A stretch of DNA of 64,000 bases from Candidatus Bathyarchaeota archaeon (GTDB lineage: Archaea; Thermoproteota; Bathyarchaeia; Bathyarchaeales; Bathycorpusculaceae), in assembly GCA_026014545.1 (NCBI GenBank), contig JAOZIH010000001.1, positions 209,708 to 273,707 of the forward strand, given 5' to 3'. The notes under the pieces were generated by a model. The model was not told where the DNA came from. It searched no databases and saw only the letters and a list, made by a program, of their open reading frames with translations. The position numbers were made by a program, and so were the translations under genes. This document shows positions 25,556 through 36,000 of the stretch, one piece after another (positions within the stretch are counted from its first letter, which is position 1; each line of letters opens with the position of its first letter).

Positions 25556-26554
25556 ATGCTTCCCTTTGACATCACTATGCCCGCAACGCTATTCTGTGTA
25601 ACGCTACTGGCGGTGTTACTTAACAAGCGCGTTGAGGGCAAATTGAAAACGACTTTTGAAGAGAGAGAATTCCGCATTCGAGACGTCGTCCTATTTGTAG
25701 CCCTGATCAGTGTGGCAATCTCGGTAATCATTTTTGTCCCACAAGAAGCTATAACAGTAGTTTTCCTATTCGCCTACTCGGCATTACTCTTCACTTTCGC
25801 ATATACTTTTTCAAACATGCCAAAAAGACGCGCACAGCTATTCTGTTTAGCTTTCGGCTTAACCGCCTTAGCTATTGGAACCATCGCTATTCTGGATCCG
25901 TTTACTGACAGCAGGCTATTTACTGGAGGCTTAGCAGCTTACGGCTTAGCCGCCCTCGCATTCTTTACCGCCTTATACGAGCAGCGGAGAAAAAGCACTG
26001 GAGAAAGATGGTACACAGCGGTTCTGCCGCCAGCCCTGTTCTTACTGCTTTACCTATTCTATCGGGGTACACCACTCTGGATTCCGTATTTCTTTAATAT
26101 TTTTGCAATAACGTTTGCCATTCTGATAACGCTTTATTTGGCTTCTTTATTCACATGGAAAATCATATTCATCTTTGCTGGACTGCTAACCTTAATGGAC
26201 ATAATTTTAGTGTTCGGAACTGGAACTATGGGGCAAGCAGCGGTAACCCTTCTTGACCTGCGTCTTCCAATCGCAGTGGTGCTGCCCCGTATCCCAATAC
26301 AAGGCGCGTTACGCTTCAGTGCACTGGGTTTAGGCGATTTCTTTTTCGCGGGGCTATTAGCCACGCAGACCAGCAAGAGATATAATGAAAAAACAGCTTT
26401 GATTTCAGCACTATTTATGGCCTTTTCCCTAGGATTAACCTTCGTTATCCAAGCATACTTTGAAATAGAATTTTTCCCAGCCACATTGAGTATTATTTGC
26501 GGCTGGCTACCGGTAGTAACATGGAAAACAATAACCAAGAAAAGAAGCGCCTAA
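25556..26554 (+). CDS. Presenilin/SPP-like intramembrane aspartyl protease
   Basis: The 332-residue polytopic membrane protein has about nine hydrophobic helices. Three marks of the A22 family are present in order: an aspartate in LTLMDIILVFGTG, the GxGD motif in ALGLGDFFFAGLLA, and FPATLSIICGW in the position of the PAL motif. These match archaeal presenilin homologues, which cut substrate helices within the membrane. The PAL motif reads PAT, a deviation. I first saw only an unknown membrane protein; the call depends on these three motifs and their spacing. Natural substrates are unknown. Confidence 0.72.
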   Translation: MLPFDITMPATLFCVTLLAVLLNKRVEGKLKTTFEEREFRIRDVVLFVALISVAISVIIFVPQEAITVVFLFAYSALLFTFAYTFSNMPKRRAQLFCLAFGLTALAIGTIAILDPFTDSRLFTGGLAAYGLAALAFFTALYEQRRKSTGERWYTAVLPPALFLLLYLFYRGTPLWIPYFFNIFAITFAILITLYLASLFTWKIIFIFAGLLTLMDIILVFGTGTMGQAAVTLLDLRLPIAVVLPRIPIQGALRFSALGLGDFFFAGLLATQTSKRYNEKTALISALFMAFSLGLTFVIQAYFEIEFFPATLSIICGWLPVVTWKTITKKRSA

Positions 26555-26594
26555 AAAATAGGATAGCAACTTGAAGAAATAAAAGTGGCTGTTT

Positions 26595-26918
26595 TTAGCC
26601 GAAGAGAGCACCTAAACCTTCGAGCGCTGCTTCTTCCTTCGCTTTCTCTTCTTCAGCTTTCTTCTTTTGCTCGTCTTCTTTCGGCTTTTGCTCTGCGGCA
26701 GGTGCTGCGGCTGCAGGTGCAGCTGGTGCGGCAGCCATCATTGTAGGCGCAGACTTTATTGCTTCGTCAATGTTGACTTCGCTTAAAGAGGCTACAAGCG
26801 CTTTTACTCTAACAGCGTCAACGTTTATTCCTGCAGCTGACAAAACGTTCGAGATGCTTTCTTCGTTTATTTCCTTCCCGGCCTTGTGAAGTAGCATAGC
26901 AGCGTAAATGTATTCCAT
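26595..26918 (-). CDS. rpl12: Ribosomal stalk protein P1 (L12E)
   Basis: A 107-residue acidic stalk protein that recruits translation GTPases to the ribosome. The N-terminal dimerisation domain is [19 protein letters not shown] and so on, followed by the alanine-rich hinge, a Lys/Glu run and the conserved C-terminal EGLGALFG. The usual neighbours L10, L1 and L11 are absent, so the cluster is broken in this genome. A candidate ribosome binding site GAGGTG lies eight bases before the start. Confidence 0.95.
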   Translation of the reverse strand: MEYIYAAMLLHKAGKEINEESISNVLSAAGINVDAVRVKALVASLSEVNIDEAIKSAPTMMAAAPAAPAAAAPAAEQKPKEDEQKKKAEEEKAKEEAALEGLGALFG

Positions 26919-27165
26919 ACTTTTTCACCTCTTCATTCAACTATTTTAACTTTTTCTGGTTAATACCGCCTTTCCACCTAAAGGGTACGCGCTAACACTT
27001 AAAGATAGGCAGTACCGTTAGCGTTTTCTTGCCGTGTAGAAAAATGCCTAATGGCTTAAGAACCTTTCGTTTCACTTAGCACTCTCCAGCTGGATACATC
27101 ACAGTAATTGCATTTGCCCAAAATTTAGTAAAGTTTAATGAATACAATTGCGTAGAGGTTTCTTG

Positions 27166-27762
27166 ATGAGTATGAAGGTTCTGGGTATTTGCGGTAGCCC
27201 GCGTCAGCAAGCCACTGAGTATGTTCTCTCGGAAGCGCTTCGCATTCTGGAAGAAAAAGGCTTCGAGACCAAGTTTTGGACTGTTAGGGGAAAAGAAATT
27301 GGTTTCTGCACACACTGCGATTACTGCCTAGTGGAAAAGCAGTGCGTTATACAGGATGACATGCAAGAGCTTTATGTGCTGCTTACTGAAGCAAAGGGTA
27401 TAATTTTGGCAACTCCCGTGTACAATGGCGGCGTAAGCGCTCAAATCAAGGCAATCATGGATAGAACACGCGCAGCAGTGGCTTCAGACGAAAATATTTT
27501 CAAAGGAAAAATCGGCATGGGCATCGCCGCTGGCGGCGACCGCGCAGGCGGCCAAGAACTCGCGTTAATGCAAATTCACACGTTTTTCATTCTAAACGGC
27601 ATTATACCCATCAGCGGCGGATACTTCGGCGCGAACTTGGGCGCCACATTCTGGACAAAAGATACGTTAGAAGGCGTAAAAAGTGATGAGGAAGGCTTCA
27701 GAAGCTTGAGGAAAACGGTGAAAAAGTTCGCGGACTTTCTCAAAAAACATGAAGAAAAATGA
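27166..27762 (+). CDS. Iron-sulfur flavoprotein (Isf-type NADPH/FMN reductase fold)
   Basis: About 198 residues with a flavodoxin-like fold: VLGICGSPRQQATEYVLSEA is the FMN phosphate loop, and LATPVYNGGVSAQIKAIMDR the second FMN contact. Between them, FCTHCDYCLVEKQC is the compact CxxCxxCx5C cluster motif of archaeal Isf proteins. These transfer electrons from ferredoxin or reduce oxygen species. I used ATG 27166, eight bases after AGAGG, rather than the upstream TTG. The archaeoflavoprotein gene follows 15 bases later, as Isf and AfpA neighbour each other in Archaeoglobus. Confidence 0.85.
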   Translation: MSMKVLGICGSPRQQATEYVLSEALRILEEKGFETKFWTVRGKEIGFCTHCDYCLVEKQCVIQDDMQELYVLLTEAKGIILATPVYNGGVSAQIKAIMDRTRAAVASDENIFKGKIGMGIAAGGDRAGGQELALMQIHTFFILNGIIPISGGYFGANLGATFWTKDTLEGVKSDEEGFRSLRKTVKKFADFLKKHEEK

Positions 27763-27777
27763 AAAGGGTGCTGAGAA

Positions 27778-28353
27778 ATGGCGGAGCAAGATAAAGTCAG
27801 AAAAAGAAAAGTTGCATGGGGAATAACTGGCGCCGGCGACAAAATCGCCGAATTCATAGAGGCAATGAAAGAAATTCAAAGAGAATACGCGGAGACCGTG
27901 GAGATCCACGTTTTCCTGTCCAAAGCCGCGGAACTTGTGCTGAAATACTATAAGCTTGAAGAGGATTTGAGGCAAAGTTTCCAAAAAGTCTCTGTGGAAA
28001 TCAATTCTAACGCGCCTTTTCTCGCAGCGTGGATGCAGATGCGCAAATACGAGTTTTTACTCATCGCGCCAGCTACGTCTAACACAGTTGCCAAAATCGC
28101 GAACAGTATAGGCGACACACTGCTGACAAATGCGGCGATAATGAGCTTGAAAGCGTTCGTGCCCGTTTACATCGCGCCAACAGATTATAAGGTAGGCACG
28201 GTATCCACGATACTTCCAAACGGAAAAGAAATGAAGCTCAGAGTTCGCCGAGAAGAAGTGGAGCAGGTGGAGAAACTGCGGCGAATGGAAGATGTGCATG
28301 TACTCGACGGGTCAGAGCAGATTCGTGAGGTTTTCAGAAAACATTTCGGCTAA
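27778..28353 (+). CDS. afpA: Archaeoflavoprotein AfpA
   Basis: The 191-residue flavoprotein of the HFCD fold matches AfpA/MJ0208: VAWGITGAGDKIAEFIEAM, SKAAELVLKYYKLEEDL, FLLIAPATSNTVAKIANSIG and DTLLTNAAIMS. AfpA receives electrons from ferredoxin and can reduce the iron-sulfur flavoprotein encoded next to it, so the pair probably forms a small redox unit. GGTGCTGAG precedes the start. The context agrees with the biochemical pair known from Archaeoglobus fulgidus. Confidence 0.85.
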   Translation: MAEQDKVRKRKVAWGITGAGDKIAEFIEAMKEIQREYAETVEIHVFLSKAAELVLKYYKLEEDLRQSFQKVSVEINSNAPFLAAWMQMRKYEFLLIAPATSNTVAKIANSIGDTLLTNAAIMSLKAFVPVYIAPTDYKVGTVSTILPNGKEMKLRVRREEVEQVEKLRRMEDVHVLDGSEQIREVFRKHFG

Positions 28354-28485
28354 ATTAGGCACGTCAAAAATAGCAAATTAAAAAATCAGAAAAAGCGCTC
28401 AGATGAAAAAATCGGCGGAAAGCTATCTTCGAAATTATTAAAAAAGGCAAAATTTAGGCGATGTGTATGCGGCTTAATTGCGGGT

Positions 28486-28923
28486 TTAAGTTATGCTGAC
28501 GTTCTGTATGTCAAAATACCTTTTTACTAAAAAGCGCAGGCGCTCCGCATTTTTGCCGTTTTTGCCGATGGCAACGCCTTTATCTTTCGGGTTAACAGTT
28601 ACAACAGCCATCTTTTTGCCGTCCATCCTCTCGGTTATGCGCACTTCCTTGACCACTGCCGGCTTCAAAGCATTCTTAATGAACTGCACAACATCATCGG
28701 AATATTCGATTATCTCATGCTTTTTCCCGGTCATTCTTTCCAGCGTATGAATGTTCCTTCCGCCTTTGCCGATGGCAACGCCAACTTGACCTTGATTCAC
28801 AATGAATATAGCGCGTCCCTGCTCTTCATCAATTATGCAGTCTTTGACGGCGGCGCCGCTTATGCTTTCAAACAACGCGATGTAGCGCATCTCGTCGCAT
28901 GTGAATTTAATGCCGCTTGTCAT
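28486..28923 (-). CDS. nusA: NusA-like KH-domain transcription factor
   Basis: A 145-residue protein with two KH domains and no S1 domain, the archaeal NusA form. The repeated GxxG loops are visible in VGVAIGKGGRNIHTLERM and KGVAIGKNGKNAERLRFL. It overlaps rpl30e by four bases, continuing the rpoB-rpoA-rpl30e-nusA string. The uS12/uS7 genes that often follow are absent, so the operon ends here. Confidence 0.93.
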   Translation of the reverse strand: MTSGIKFTCDEMRYIALFESISGAAVKDCIIDEEQGRAIFIVNQGQVGVAIGKGGRNIHTLERMTGKKHEIIEYSDDVVQFIKNALKPAVVKEVRITERMDGKKMAVVTVNPKDKGVAIGKNGKNAERLRFLVKRYFDIQNVSIT

Positions 28924-29255
28924 TCACTTCCTCCACTGTACTCTTGCATCTCATTACTTTCAATAACTTTGAGAATCTCTGAGTCGCCTGCTTCTCTTAT
29001 ACTTAGCGCTGAAATAACGAACGGTTTATTGCAGACTTTTGCCAAATCCATTGCAGCACCCCGATATGTCATGACCGGAACCTTGGAGATTTTACCATAG
29101 TATTCCACTTGCTCTTTTATGTCTTTTGGGCAATTAGCAGCTAAAATTATCATTTTAGCCTTCCCAGTCTTAGCGCTCTGCAAAGCCATATTTGCGCCGA
29201 AAGAGACCTTGCCAGTTTTGACCGCTAATGCTATTGCCTTGTCTATGTCTATCAT
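28920..29255 (-). CDS. rpl30e: 50S ribosomal protein L30e
   Basis: A 111-residue L7Ae/L30e-fold RNA-binding protein. IALAVKTGKVSFGANMALQS, MIILAANCPKDIKEQVEYY and YRGAAMDLAKVCNKPFVIS are characteristic. It sits between rpoA and nusA with four-base overlaps on both sides, the standard archaeal RNA polymerase operon position. Confidence 0.94.
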   Translation of the reverse strand: MIDIDKAIALAVKTGKVSFGANMALQSAKTGKAKMIILAANCPKDIKEQVEYYGKISKVPVMTYRGAAMDLAKVCNKPFVISALSIREAGDSEILKVIESNEMQEYSGGSE

Positions 29256-32200
29256 GCTTCTGTCTTACCTCCTTCCTTTTTTTGTTTTTCAAACGTAGTC
29301 ATGTAAAGCTCAACTAAACCAGTGCCAATGGGAATTGATTGACCAACAATCACGTTCTCTGTTACACCCTCCAGCGGATCTGACTCGCCCTTTATTGCAG
29401 CTTCAACAATGTTAGGAACAGTGATTTCAAATGCAGCCCTAGCCAGAACACTGGCTTTCTTGCCGCTGATGCCGTGCCTGCCGATCTGCTGCACTTCACC
29501 TGTTACAGTCATCATGTCAGCAACAAGCATGACATGGCGCACATCCACATCTAAACCCTGTTCTTCCAACACGTTTGCAGCCTCTTTAATTAAAGCGTTT
29601 CTTGCCGCTTCAATTCCAAGAGTTTTAGCTATCTCATGGATGTTGTTGGTTGTCGTCCGCGAAGTGTCAACGCCGCTGATCTCCAAAACCTTTGATAGGT
29701 TTGAGCCGTCTGTGCGTATAACCCATTCACCATGCTCCTCCGTTACTAAAACACGCTTTATCTCTGGCACACCTTTAACGTGCAACGCGGGAATCTTGCT
29801 TAGCATCTTCTTAAGCGCGTCAGCCTTCTTGGGTTTAATGTGAACAGCGTTTTCGTCCACTTTTACAGTGGCATTTTGCAACTGCAGTTTCTCCTCAAGC
29901 TCCGCTAAGGTTATCCCTCTGTCCTCCATCATAGTCTTATTCAACTCAATCACTATTTCCTCATTCACCGGGTCTTCGTAGATGGCAGACGCGATGTTTT
30001 CCAGGCTTGTGTAGATTATTTTCCGCGCAATCTCAACTGCGCCTTCTTTGCTTTTACGATACTCCGGCGTCAAGTATATGGTCATAATTGGTGTTGAGGG
30101 TATGCGTCTTGCGTCAACTATCTCAATCAGCCGGGGCAAGCCTAAGGTTACGTTTTGCTCTTTGACACCTGCATAGTGGAATGTTCTAAGCGTCATCTGC
30201 GTGCCAGGTTCGCCTATTGACTGAGCCGCCACAATGCCTACAGCCTCTCCTGGCTCCATCAACGCCCGTTTGTACTGTTCAGCGGTCAACTTGACGGCTT
30301 TTTCAACGCCCTTCCTGCTGAGCTTAGCTTTAGCTAGGTTCTGTCTAAGCTGCTCCACAAGCAGGGGTGTAAGCTGCTCCTTAACTTCTTCCAGCTGCTT
30401 TTCGATGTATTCCGCTGACGCTGGCGTTCCTTCTTCTTCTGCAATTTTTATCTGGTCAATAAGGCGGCTAACGTTCACGGCTTTACCATGGTCGCTCTTG
30501 GCAGGGTCGACGCCGTCTTCACCATACTTAAATTGGATTATGTCTCCCGCAGAATCTCTCACTGTTCCGTCGTATTCTAAGCGAATATGCTCCAAAGCGT
30601 TGATGAGCCTACGCTGCATATAACCGCTCTGCTGTGTTCTAACCGCAGTGTCTACTAGGCCTTCCCTGCCGCCCATTGCGTGGAAGAAGAATTCAATGGC
30701 GTCCAATCCCTTCTGATAGGAGGAATAGACGAAACCACGTGCCCTCGCGCTGGGGTCGCCTTCAGCAAAGTGTGGTAAAGCTCTTCCAACGTATCCTCTG
30801 AGTATTCTTTTGCCTCGCACTGACTGCTGTCCGACACAGGCTGTCATTTGACCAATGTTAAGGCTTGAACCGCGGGCGCCTGTTCGTGTCATCACTATTC
30901 CAGCGTTTTCCAGCGTAAAGTCTTCATCAGCGATTTTTCCTGCTTCATCCCTTGCGCGGGCTAGCTCGTGCATAACATAGATTTCAAATGACTCCTCAAG
31001 CGTTTGCCCGGGCAACCGTGGTAGGGTGCCGTTGCGGTAGTTTCTAATGTGCTCATCTATTTTCTTCTGGATTTTCTCCATTGTTTTCTCGATTTTGCTT
31101 TCTGCTTTAGGCGAGAGAACAAGCTGATCATAAGAGTAGGTGAAGCCGCGCATTGTTATGAAAGTCTTCAGCATCCGCGTTACCTTGTTCAAGAATTCGC
31201 GTCCAGCTTGTGTGCCGTAATCCTTGATTATTCTGTGCAGCAAGCTTTCAGACTGCTCGGCGCCGATAGCGCGTCTGTCAATGATTCCTGAGATAAGCTC
31301 GCCGTTTTTAACAACCACGTAGGCATCGTGCTTGCAGTTTTCTTCTTCGCACTTAGTGCAGCCTTGGCAGATGTTTGCCTTCAAAACATAGTTTAAGGTC
31401 TTCGGCAAGAAAAGACTGAAGATTTGTTTGCCAGACCACAGCGGTTGCGGCTCCTTGATCTTGGGTTCTGGCAATGGCCCGGTGTAACCTGTCGCCGTAA
31501 GGAGTCTACCAACTTCATCCTTAGTTAGGTAGTTTTCTTTTCTTGTGAAGTAATATGCGCCAGTTATGAAGTCTCGAATTGCGCCTATTATCGGCCCACC
31601 AAATCTCGGTGAGAGTATTTGATCTTGGACCTGCATGAGCAAAAGGGCTTCTGTTTGAGCTTCTTCGCTTTGAGGTACATGGAGGTTCATTTCGTCGCCG
31701 TCAAAGTCCGCGTTGTATGGTGGACAAACACAGAGGTGCAAGCGGAAAGTTTTGTAGGGCAAAACGCGCACATAATGCGCCATAATAGACATCCTGTGCA
31801 GCGAGGGTTGACGGTTGAATATAGCTATGTCGCCGTTTTTGAGGTGGCGTTCCACGATAAAGCCGGGTTCTATGGCTTCAGCAATTTTTGTTCTGTCCAC
31901 CACGAATTCGAGTCTTATGCGTTTGCCGTCTGGCCTGATGATGTAGAGTGCGCCGGGATATGTGTCAGGACCGTTTATGACTAGCTTCTTCAATTCCTCA
32001 ATGTTCCATGTGGTTACTTTTTCAGGCACGGACAAGCGCATGGCTACGTCTTGTGGAACACCGACCTCGTTTATGTCAAGGTTTGGATCTGGAGAGATAA
32101 CAGTTCTTGCGGAGAAGTCAACTCTTTTGCCTGAAAGGTTACTTCTGAAGCGGCCTTCTTTACCCTTTAGCCTCTGCGAGAGCGTTTTTAGCGCTCTTCC

Positions 32201-33085
32201 TGAACGATGCCTTGCAGGAGGAATACCTGAGGCTTCGTTGTTAAAGTAGGTTGTAACGTGATACTGCAGAAGCTCAGATAAGTCCTGAATTATAAGGGTT
32301 GGAGCGCCTGCTTCCATGTTTTCTTTAAGCCGCTGGTTAATGCGAATGATGTCAACCAGCTTGTGCGTCAAGTCATCTTCTGAGCGGATACCTGATTCTA
32401 ACGTTATAGATGGGCGAACGTAGACTGGAGGCACAGGTAAAACTTGCAGAACCATCCATTCAGGCCGTGCTACTTTGGGGTTGAACCCTAAAATTTCTAG
32501 GTCTTCATCTGAAATGCGTTCAAGTCTTTCTCTAATCATGCTTGGCGTTAACGGTTCCGAACCCATCTCAGTTTGCTCTGTAAACTTTGTGGGCTTCTCA
32601 AAAGTTATTTTGTACTGTGGCGCTGCACAATGAGGACATTGTTTAGCCTTAATCTCTTGCATAATGCTCTTGTGCACTTCGTCAGGTATTGTGCCTAACA
32701 GTGATTTGTATTTCTCAATGCGACCTCGAACTTTCTTCGCTGACTCGTCTGACAAGAGTATGCGGCCGCAATTGCGGCATGTTGCTTTCAAAAGTTCATG
32801 AATTATCTTTGTAAATTCTATGTGAACTATAGGCACTGCCAGTTCAATGTGTCCAAAGTGGCCTGGGCAGCGGACTGCCGTGTTACCGCATGTTTTACAT
32901 CGCTGTCGTGGCTCAAGCGTGCCTAATCGCCCATCCATTAAACCTGCGGTGATGGGGGCGCCGTCTTCATCGTAAGTGTCTGGCGTTTGAATTTCTACAA
33001 CTGATTGCTTTCTTAGGTCTTGTGGGGAAATTAGGCCGAAGGAGATTTCGTCAACAACTTTATGGATAGGCTCTTCCGCAGACAT
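29252..33085 (-). CDS. rpoA: DNA-directed RNA polymerase subunit A, unsplit A'/A''
   Basis: The 1277-residue chain contains what most archaea encode as two proteins. The A' part has the clamp zinc site CKTCGNTAVRCPGHFGHIE, a second CxxC pair CRNCGRILL, the catalytic NADFDGDEMNLHVPQ and the bridge-helix/funnel region ARARGFVYSSYQ. The A'' part follows without a break, with EAVGIVAAQSIGEPGTQMTL. No stop or restart lies near the usual A'/A'' junction. Fused A occurs in Thaumarchaeota, Korarchaeota, Bathyarchaeia and some Asgard lineages, so it helps place the genome. It is two bases from rpoB. Confidence 0.96.
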   Translation of the reverse strand: MSAEEPIHKVVDEISFGLISPQDLRKQSVVEIQTPDTYDEDGAPITAGLMDGRLGTLEPRQRCKTCGNTAVRCPGHFGHIELAVPIVHIEFTKIIHELLKATCRNCGRILLSDESAKKVRGRIEKYKSLLGTIPDEVHKSIMQEIKAKQCPHCAAPQYKITFEKPTKFTEQTEMGSEPLTPSMIRERLERISDEDLEILGFNPKVARPEWMVLQVLPVPPVYVRPSITLESGIRSEDDLTHKLVDIIRINQRLKENMEAGAPTLIIQDLSELLQYHVTTYFNNEASGIPPARHRSGRALKTLSQRLKGKEGRFRSNLSGKRVDFSARTVISPDPNLDINEVGVPQDVAMRLSVPEKVTTWNIEELKKLVINGPDTYPGALYIIRPDGKRIRLEFVVDRTKIAEAIEPGFIVERHLKNGDIAIFNRQPSLHRMSIMAHYVRVLPYKTFRLHLCVCPPYNADFDGDEMNLHVPQSEEAQTEALLLMQVQDQILSPRFGGPIIGAIRDFITGAYYFTRKENYLTKDEVGRLLTATGYTGPLPEPKIKEPQPLWSGKQIFSLFLPKTLNYVLKANICQGCTKCEEENCKHDAYVVVKNGELISGIIDRRAIGAEQSESLLHRIIKDYGTQAGREFLNKVTRMLKTFITMRGFTYSYDQLVLSPKAESKIEKTMEKIQKKIDEHIRNYRNGTLPRLPGQTLEESFEIYVMHELARARDEAGKIADEDFTLENAGIVMTRTGARGSSLNIGQMTACVGQQSVRGKRILRGYVGRALPHFAEGDPSARARGFVYSSYQKGLDAIEFFFHAMGGREGLVDTAVRTQQSGYMQRRLINALEHIRLEYDGTVRDSAGDIIQFKYGEDGVDPAKSDHGKAVNVSRLIDQIKIAEEEGTPASAEYIEKQLEEVKEQLTPLLVEQLRQNLAKAKLSRKGVEKAVKLTAEQYKRALMEPGEAVGIVAAQSIGEPGTQMTLRTFHYAGVKEQNVTLGLPRLIEIVDARRIPSTPIMTIYLTPEYRKSKEGAVEIARKIIYTSLENIASAIYEDPVNEEIVIELNKTMMEDRGITLAELEEKLQLQNATVKVDENAVHIKPKKADALKKMLSKIPALHVKGVPEIKRVLVTEEHGEWVIRTDGSNLSKVLEISGVDTSRTTTNNIHEIAKTLGIEAARNALIKEAANVLEEQGLDVDVRHVMLVADMMTVTGEVQQIGRHGISGKKASVLARAAFEITVPNIVEAAIKGESDPLEGVTENVIVGQSIPIGTGLVELYMTTFEKQKKEGGKTEA

Positions 33086-33086
33086 G

Positions 33087-36000
33087 TTAGGCTTTCTCCT
33101 TTAGTTTCAATTTTGGTGTGATACACAAACTTTGAAGTTCTTGAAGCAGGAGTTTAAATGCGTAAGAAACTACCACAGGCGAAACCTTGGCCTTTTCATC
33201 GCAGATTTTACATATGTATTTCCGCTGTTTCATGTCAAAGTAGGCAATTTGCCCGCAGGTTTCGCAAACATAAAGCGTGTATTTGTCAGATTCCTCTAGC
33301 AACCTATCTCTAAGTAGCATAGCAGCGCCATGGCCTATCAAGCAGTCGCGTTCCATTTCTCCGAATCTTAAACCACCGCCTCTTGCTCGACCTTCAGTAG
33401 GCTGCCGCGTCAACATTTGCACTTGTCCGCGTGCTCGGGCATGGATTTTGTCGGCGACCATGTGATGTAGCTTCTGGTAGTAAACGATGCCGACGAAGAT
33501 GTCAGCAACAAATTTTTCTCCTGTCATGCCATTATAGAATACTTCGGTGCCTGTGTGGCTGAAGCCAAGCTTTACAAGGTTCTTCCTAATTTCATCAGGG
33601 CCTTCATTGGAGAATGGTGTGCCATCTGTAGGCCTTCCACGTGCAGCAGCCATCTTGCCCGCTAAAGATTCAATAAATTGGCCAATTGTCATTCTTGAGG
33701 GTATGGCGTGCGGGTTAATTATTATGTCTGGAACTATGCCTTCGTCTGTAAAGGGCATATCTTCCTGTGGCACTATCAAGCCTATAACGCCTTTTTGTCC
33801 ATGGCGAGACGCAAACTTGTCGCCTAACTCTGGAACACGCTGATCTCGAACCCGGACTTTCACGAGTTTGCTTCCTTCTCCAGACTGCGTTACAAATATG
33901 CCATCAACCACGCCTGTTTCTGAAGGCCGCATATCCACAGATGTATCCCGCATGGACGGCCCTTTAACTTCAAACTCCTTGTACTCTTCAAGGAACCTAG
34001 GCGGGCTTATTCTGCCGATGAGAACGTCGCCACCTACGACTGATGATTCCAAACTTACGATACCATCAGACTCGAGCAGCCGATAATACTGTTCGCCTCT
34101 GTATCCGCGGGTTCCTGGTTCAGGAATCATGAACTTGTCTTTCAAACCGCCAAGATACTGGCGGCACTCAGCCTCGTATATCCTATAGAAGGTGGAACGC
34201 GCTAAACCACGTTCTATCGAAGCCTTGTTAAAGATTAAGGCGTCTTCCATATTGTAGCCTTCAAAGCTTAGTACGGCGACAACACAGTTTTGTCCTGTAG
34301 GCCGCTGCTTGTATCCGATGACATCCATCAGTTCAGTCTCGACCAACGGCGCTTGCGGATAATGCAGTATATGCGATCTCGAATCTACGCGGTGATGGAA
34401 GTTTGTGCCATAAACGCCTAAGGCTTGCTTAGCCATTGCAGCTTGATAGGAGTTACGCGGTGACTGATTGTGCTCGGGATAGGGAATCGTTGAAGCGCAA
34501 ATTCCCAGAATGGTGTATGTTGCAATTTCGGCATGAGTATGCTGAAGGGTAATGGCGCCCAATGATAAAGCGACATAAGCGTTTTCTTCTTCGTCAGCGT
34601 CCAAATATTCAATCAAGCCGTTTTTTACAAGGTCTTCCCAAGTCCATTCGCCGAGGCTTAGCTTTTCAAGATGCTCAGGCTGAAGCTTTGGAACACCGTT
34701 TTCAACAATTATTAAGGGACGCCTTACTCGTCCTTCATCACAGTTTACATGCACTTCTTCGGTCTCGCTTTGCTGCCTATTGAAGTAGGTTATGTTAACT
34801 TCAGTTGAGATTTCACCTTTCCTTCTTTTTTCTCTGAAGATTTTAACGAGTTCCGGCGCAGAAGTGCAGTATCCGATTATGTTTCCATCAACGAAAACTT
34901 TGGCTCCAGAAATTCGTAAGGCTGCGGGCGCTTCATAAGCGGGAACTACACCCATTTCAAAAAGTAACTGTTTAATTTTCTCCGGGTTTACTCCCACGGA
35001 GATTGAGGCGGACAAAGCGAGATTTTTCACGAGGCCACAGTTAGATCCTTCAGGCGTTTCATTTGGACATAAACGGCCCCAATGGGTTGGGTGGAGGTCT
35101 CGAGCTTCGAAGTTTGGTTGACTTCGGCTTAAGGGTGACTGAAGACGCCGCAGGTGGCTAAGCGTTGACACATAGTTTGTCCTATCTAAAAGTTGAGTTA
35201 TGCCGACGCGGCCTCGTCCCCAGTTCCCAGTGGCAAGTGCATGCTGGAATCTTTCAGAGATTATTCCTGGCCTGACAGCTGTGGACACTGTTATTACTGG
35301 GCCTTTTACGCCTATGCGCTCAAGCTGATATTTTATATCACGAATCAAGTTTTTGAAGGATACACGGAACAAGTCGGCGAGAAGCGGTCCTGCAAGGCGG
35401 AGACGCTTGTTCTTGAAGTGGTCTTTATCGTCAGGTTGCCTTCTGCCAAGCTTAAGCTGGATAACGCGGTAAGCCATTTCTCCAAGGAACAGCGCCTTGT
35501 CTTTGCGGTTGCTTTCGCTTCGGCCCAAATGCGGCAGGAAGTTCTTGTCTAAAGCGGTTTCAGCTTTCTGCAAGCGATACTCTTCAACTTGCCCGTGCGC
35601 AACGCGGTTTCCGATGAATAGCATTGCTTCCTTTTGTGTGTCTACGCCTATGGCTTTTTCGAATGAAGGACCTAACTCGCTTTGAATAGTCTTGTCCAAT
35701 GAAACTGCTTCAGCGATGTCTTTGTCCTTTTCCAAACCTAAGGCACGCATTATCACCACAAAAGGCATTTCAGTGGGTACGCCGGGCATTGTGACGTAGA
35801 TGGCGCCGTCGGGCTTAAGCTTCAACTCTATTCTTGCCCTGAAGCCTACGGTTGTTGAGAATATCTTTGCTTGATAAACAGGCGCGGTTCCCTTATCGTC
35901 TACATCAACAATCACGCGGTTAGGCGCTAAATCTTCCATCGCCACTATAACACGTTCGGAACCGTTAACTATGAAGTAGCCGCCTGGATCATCAGGATCT

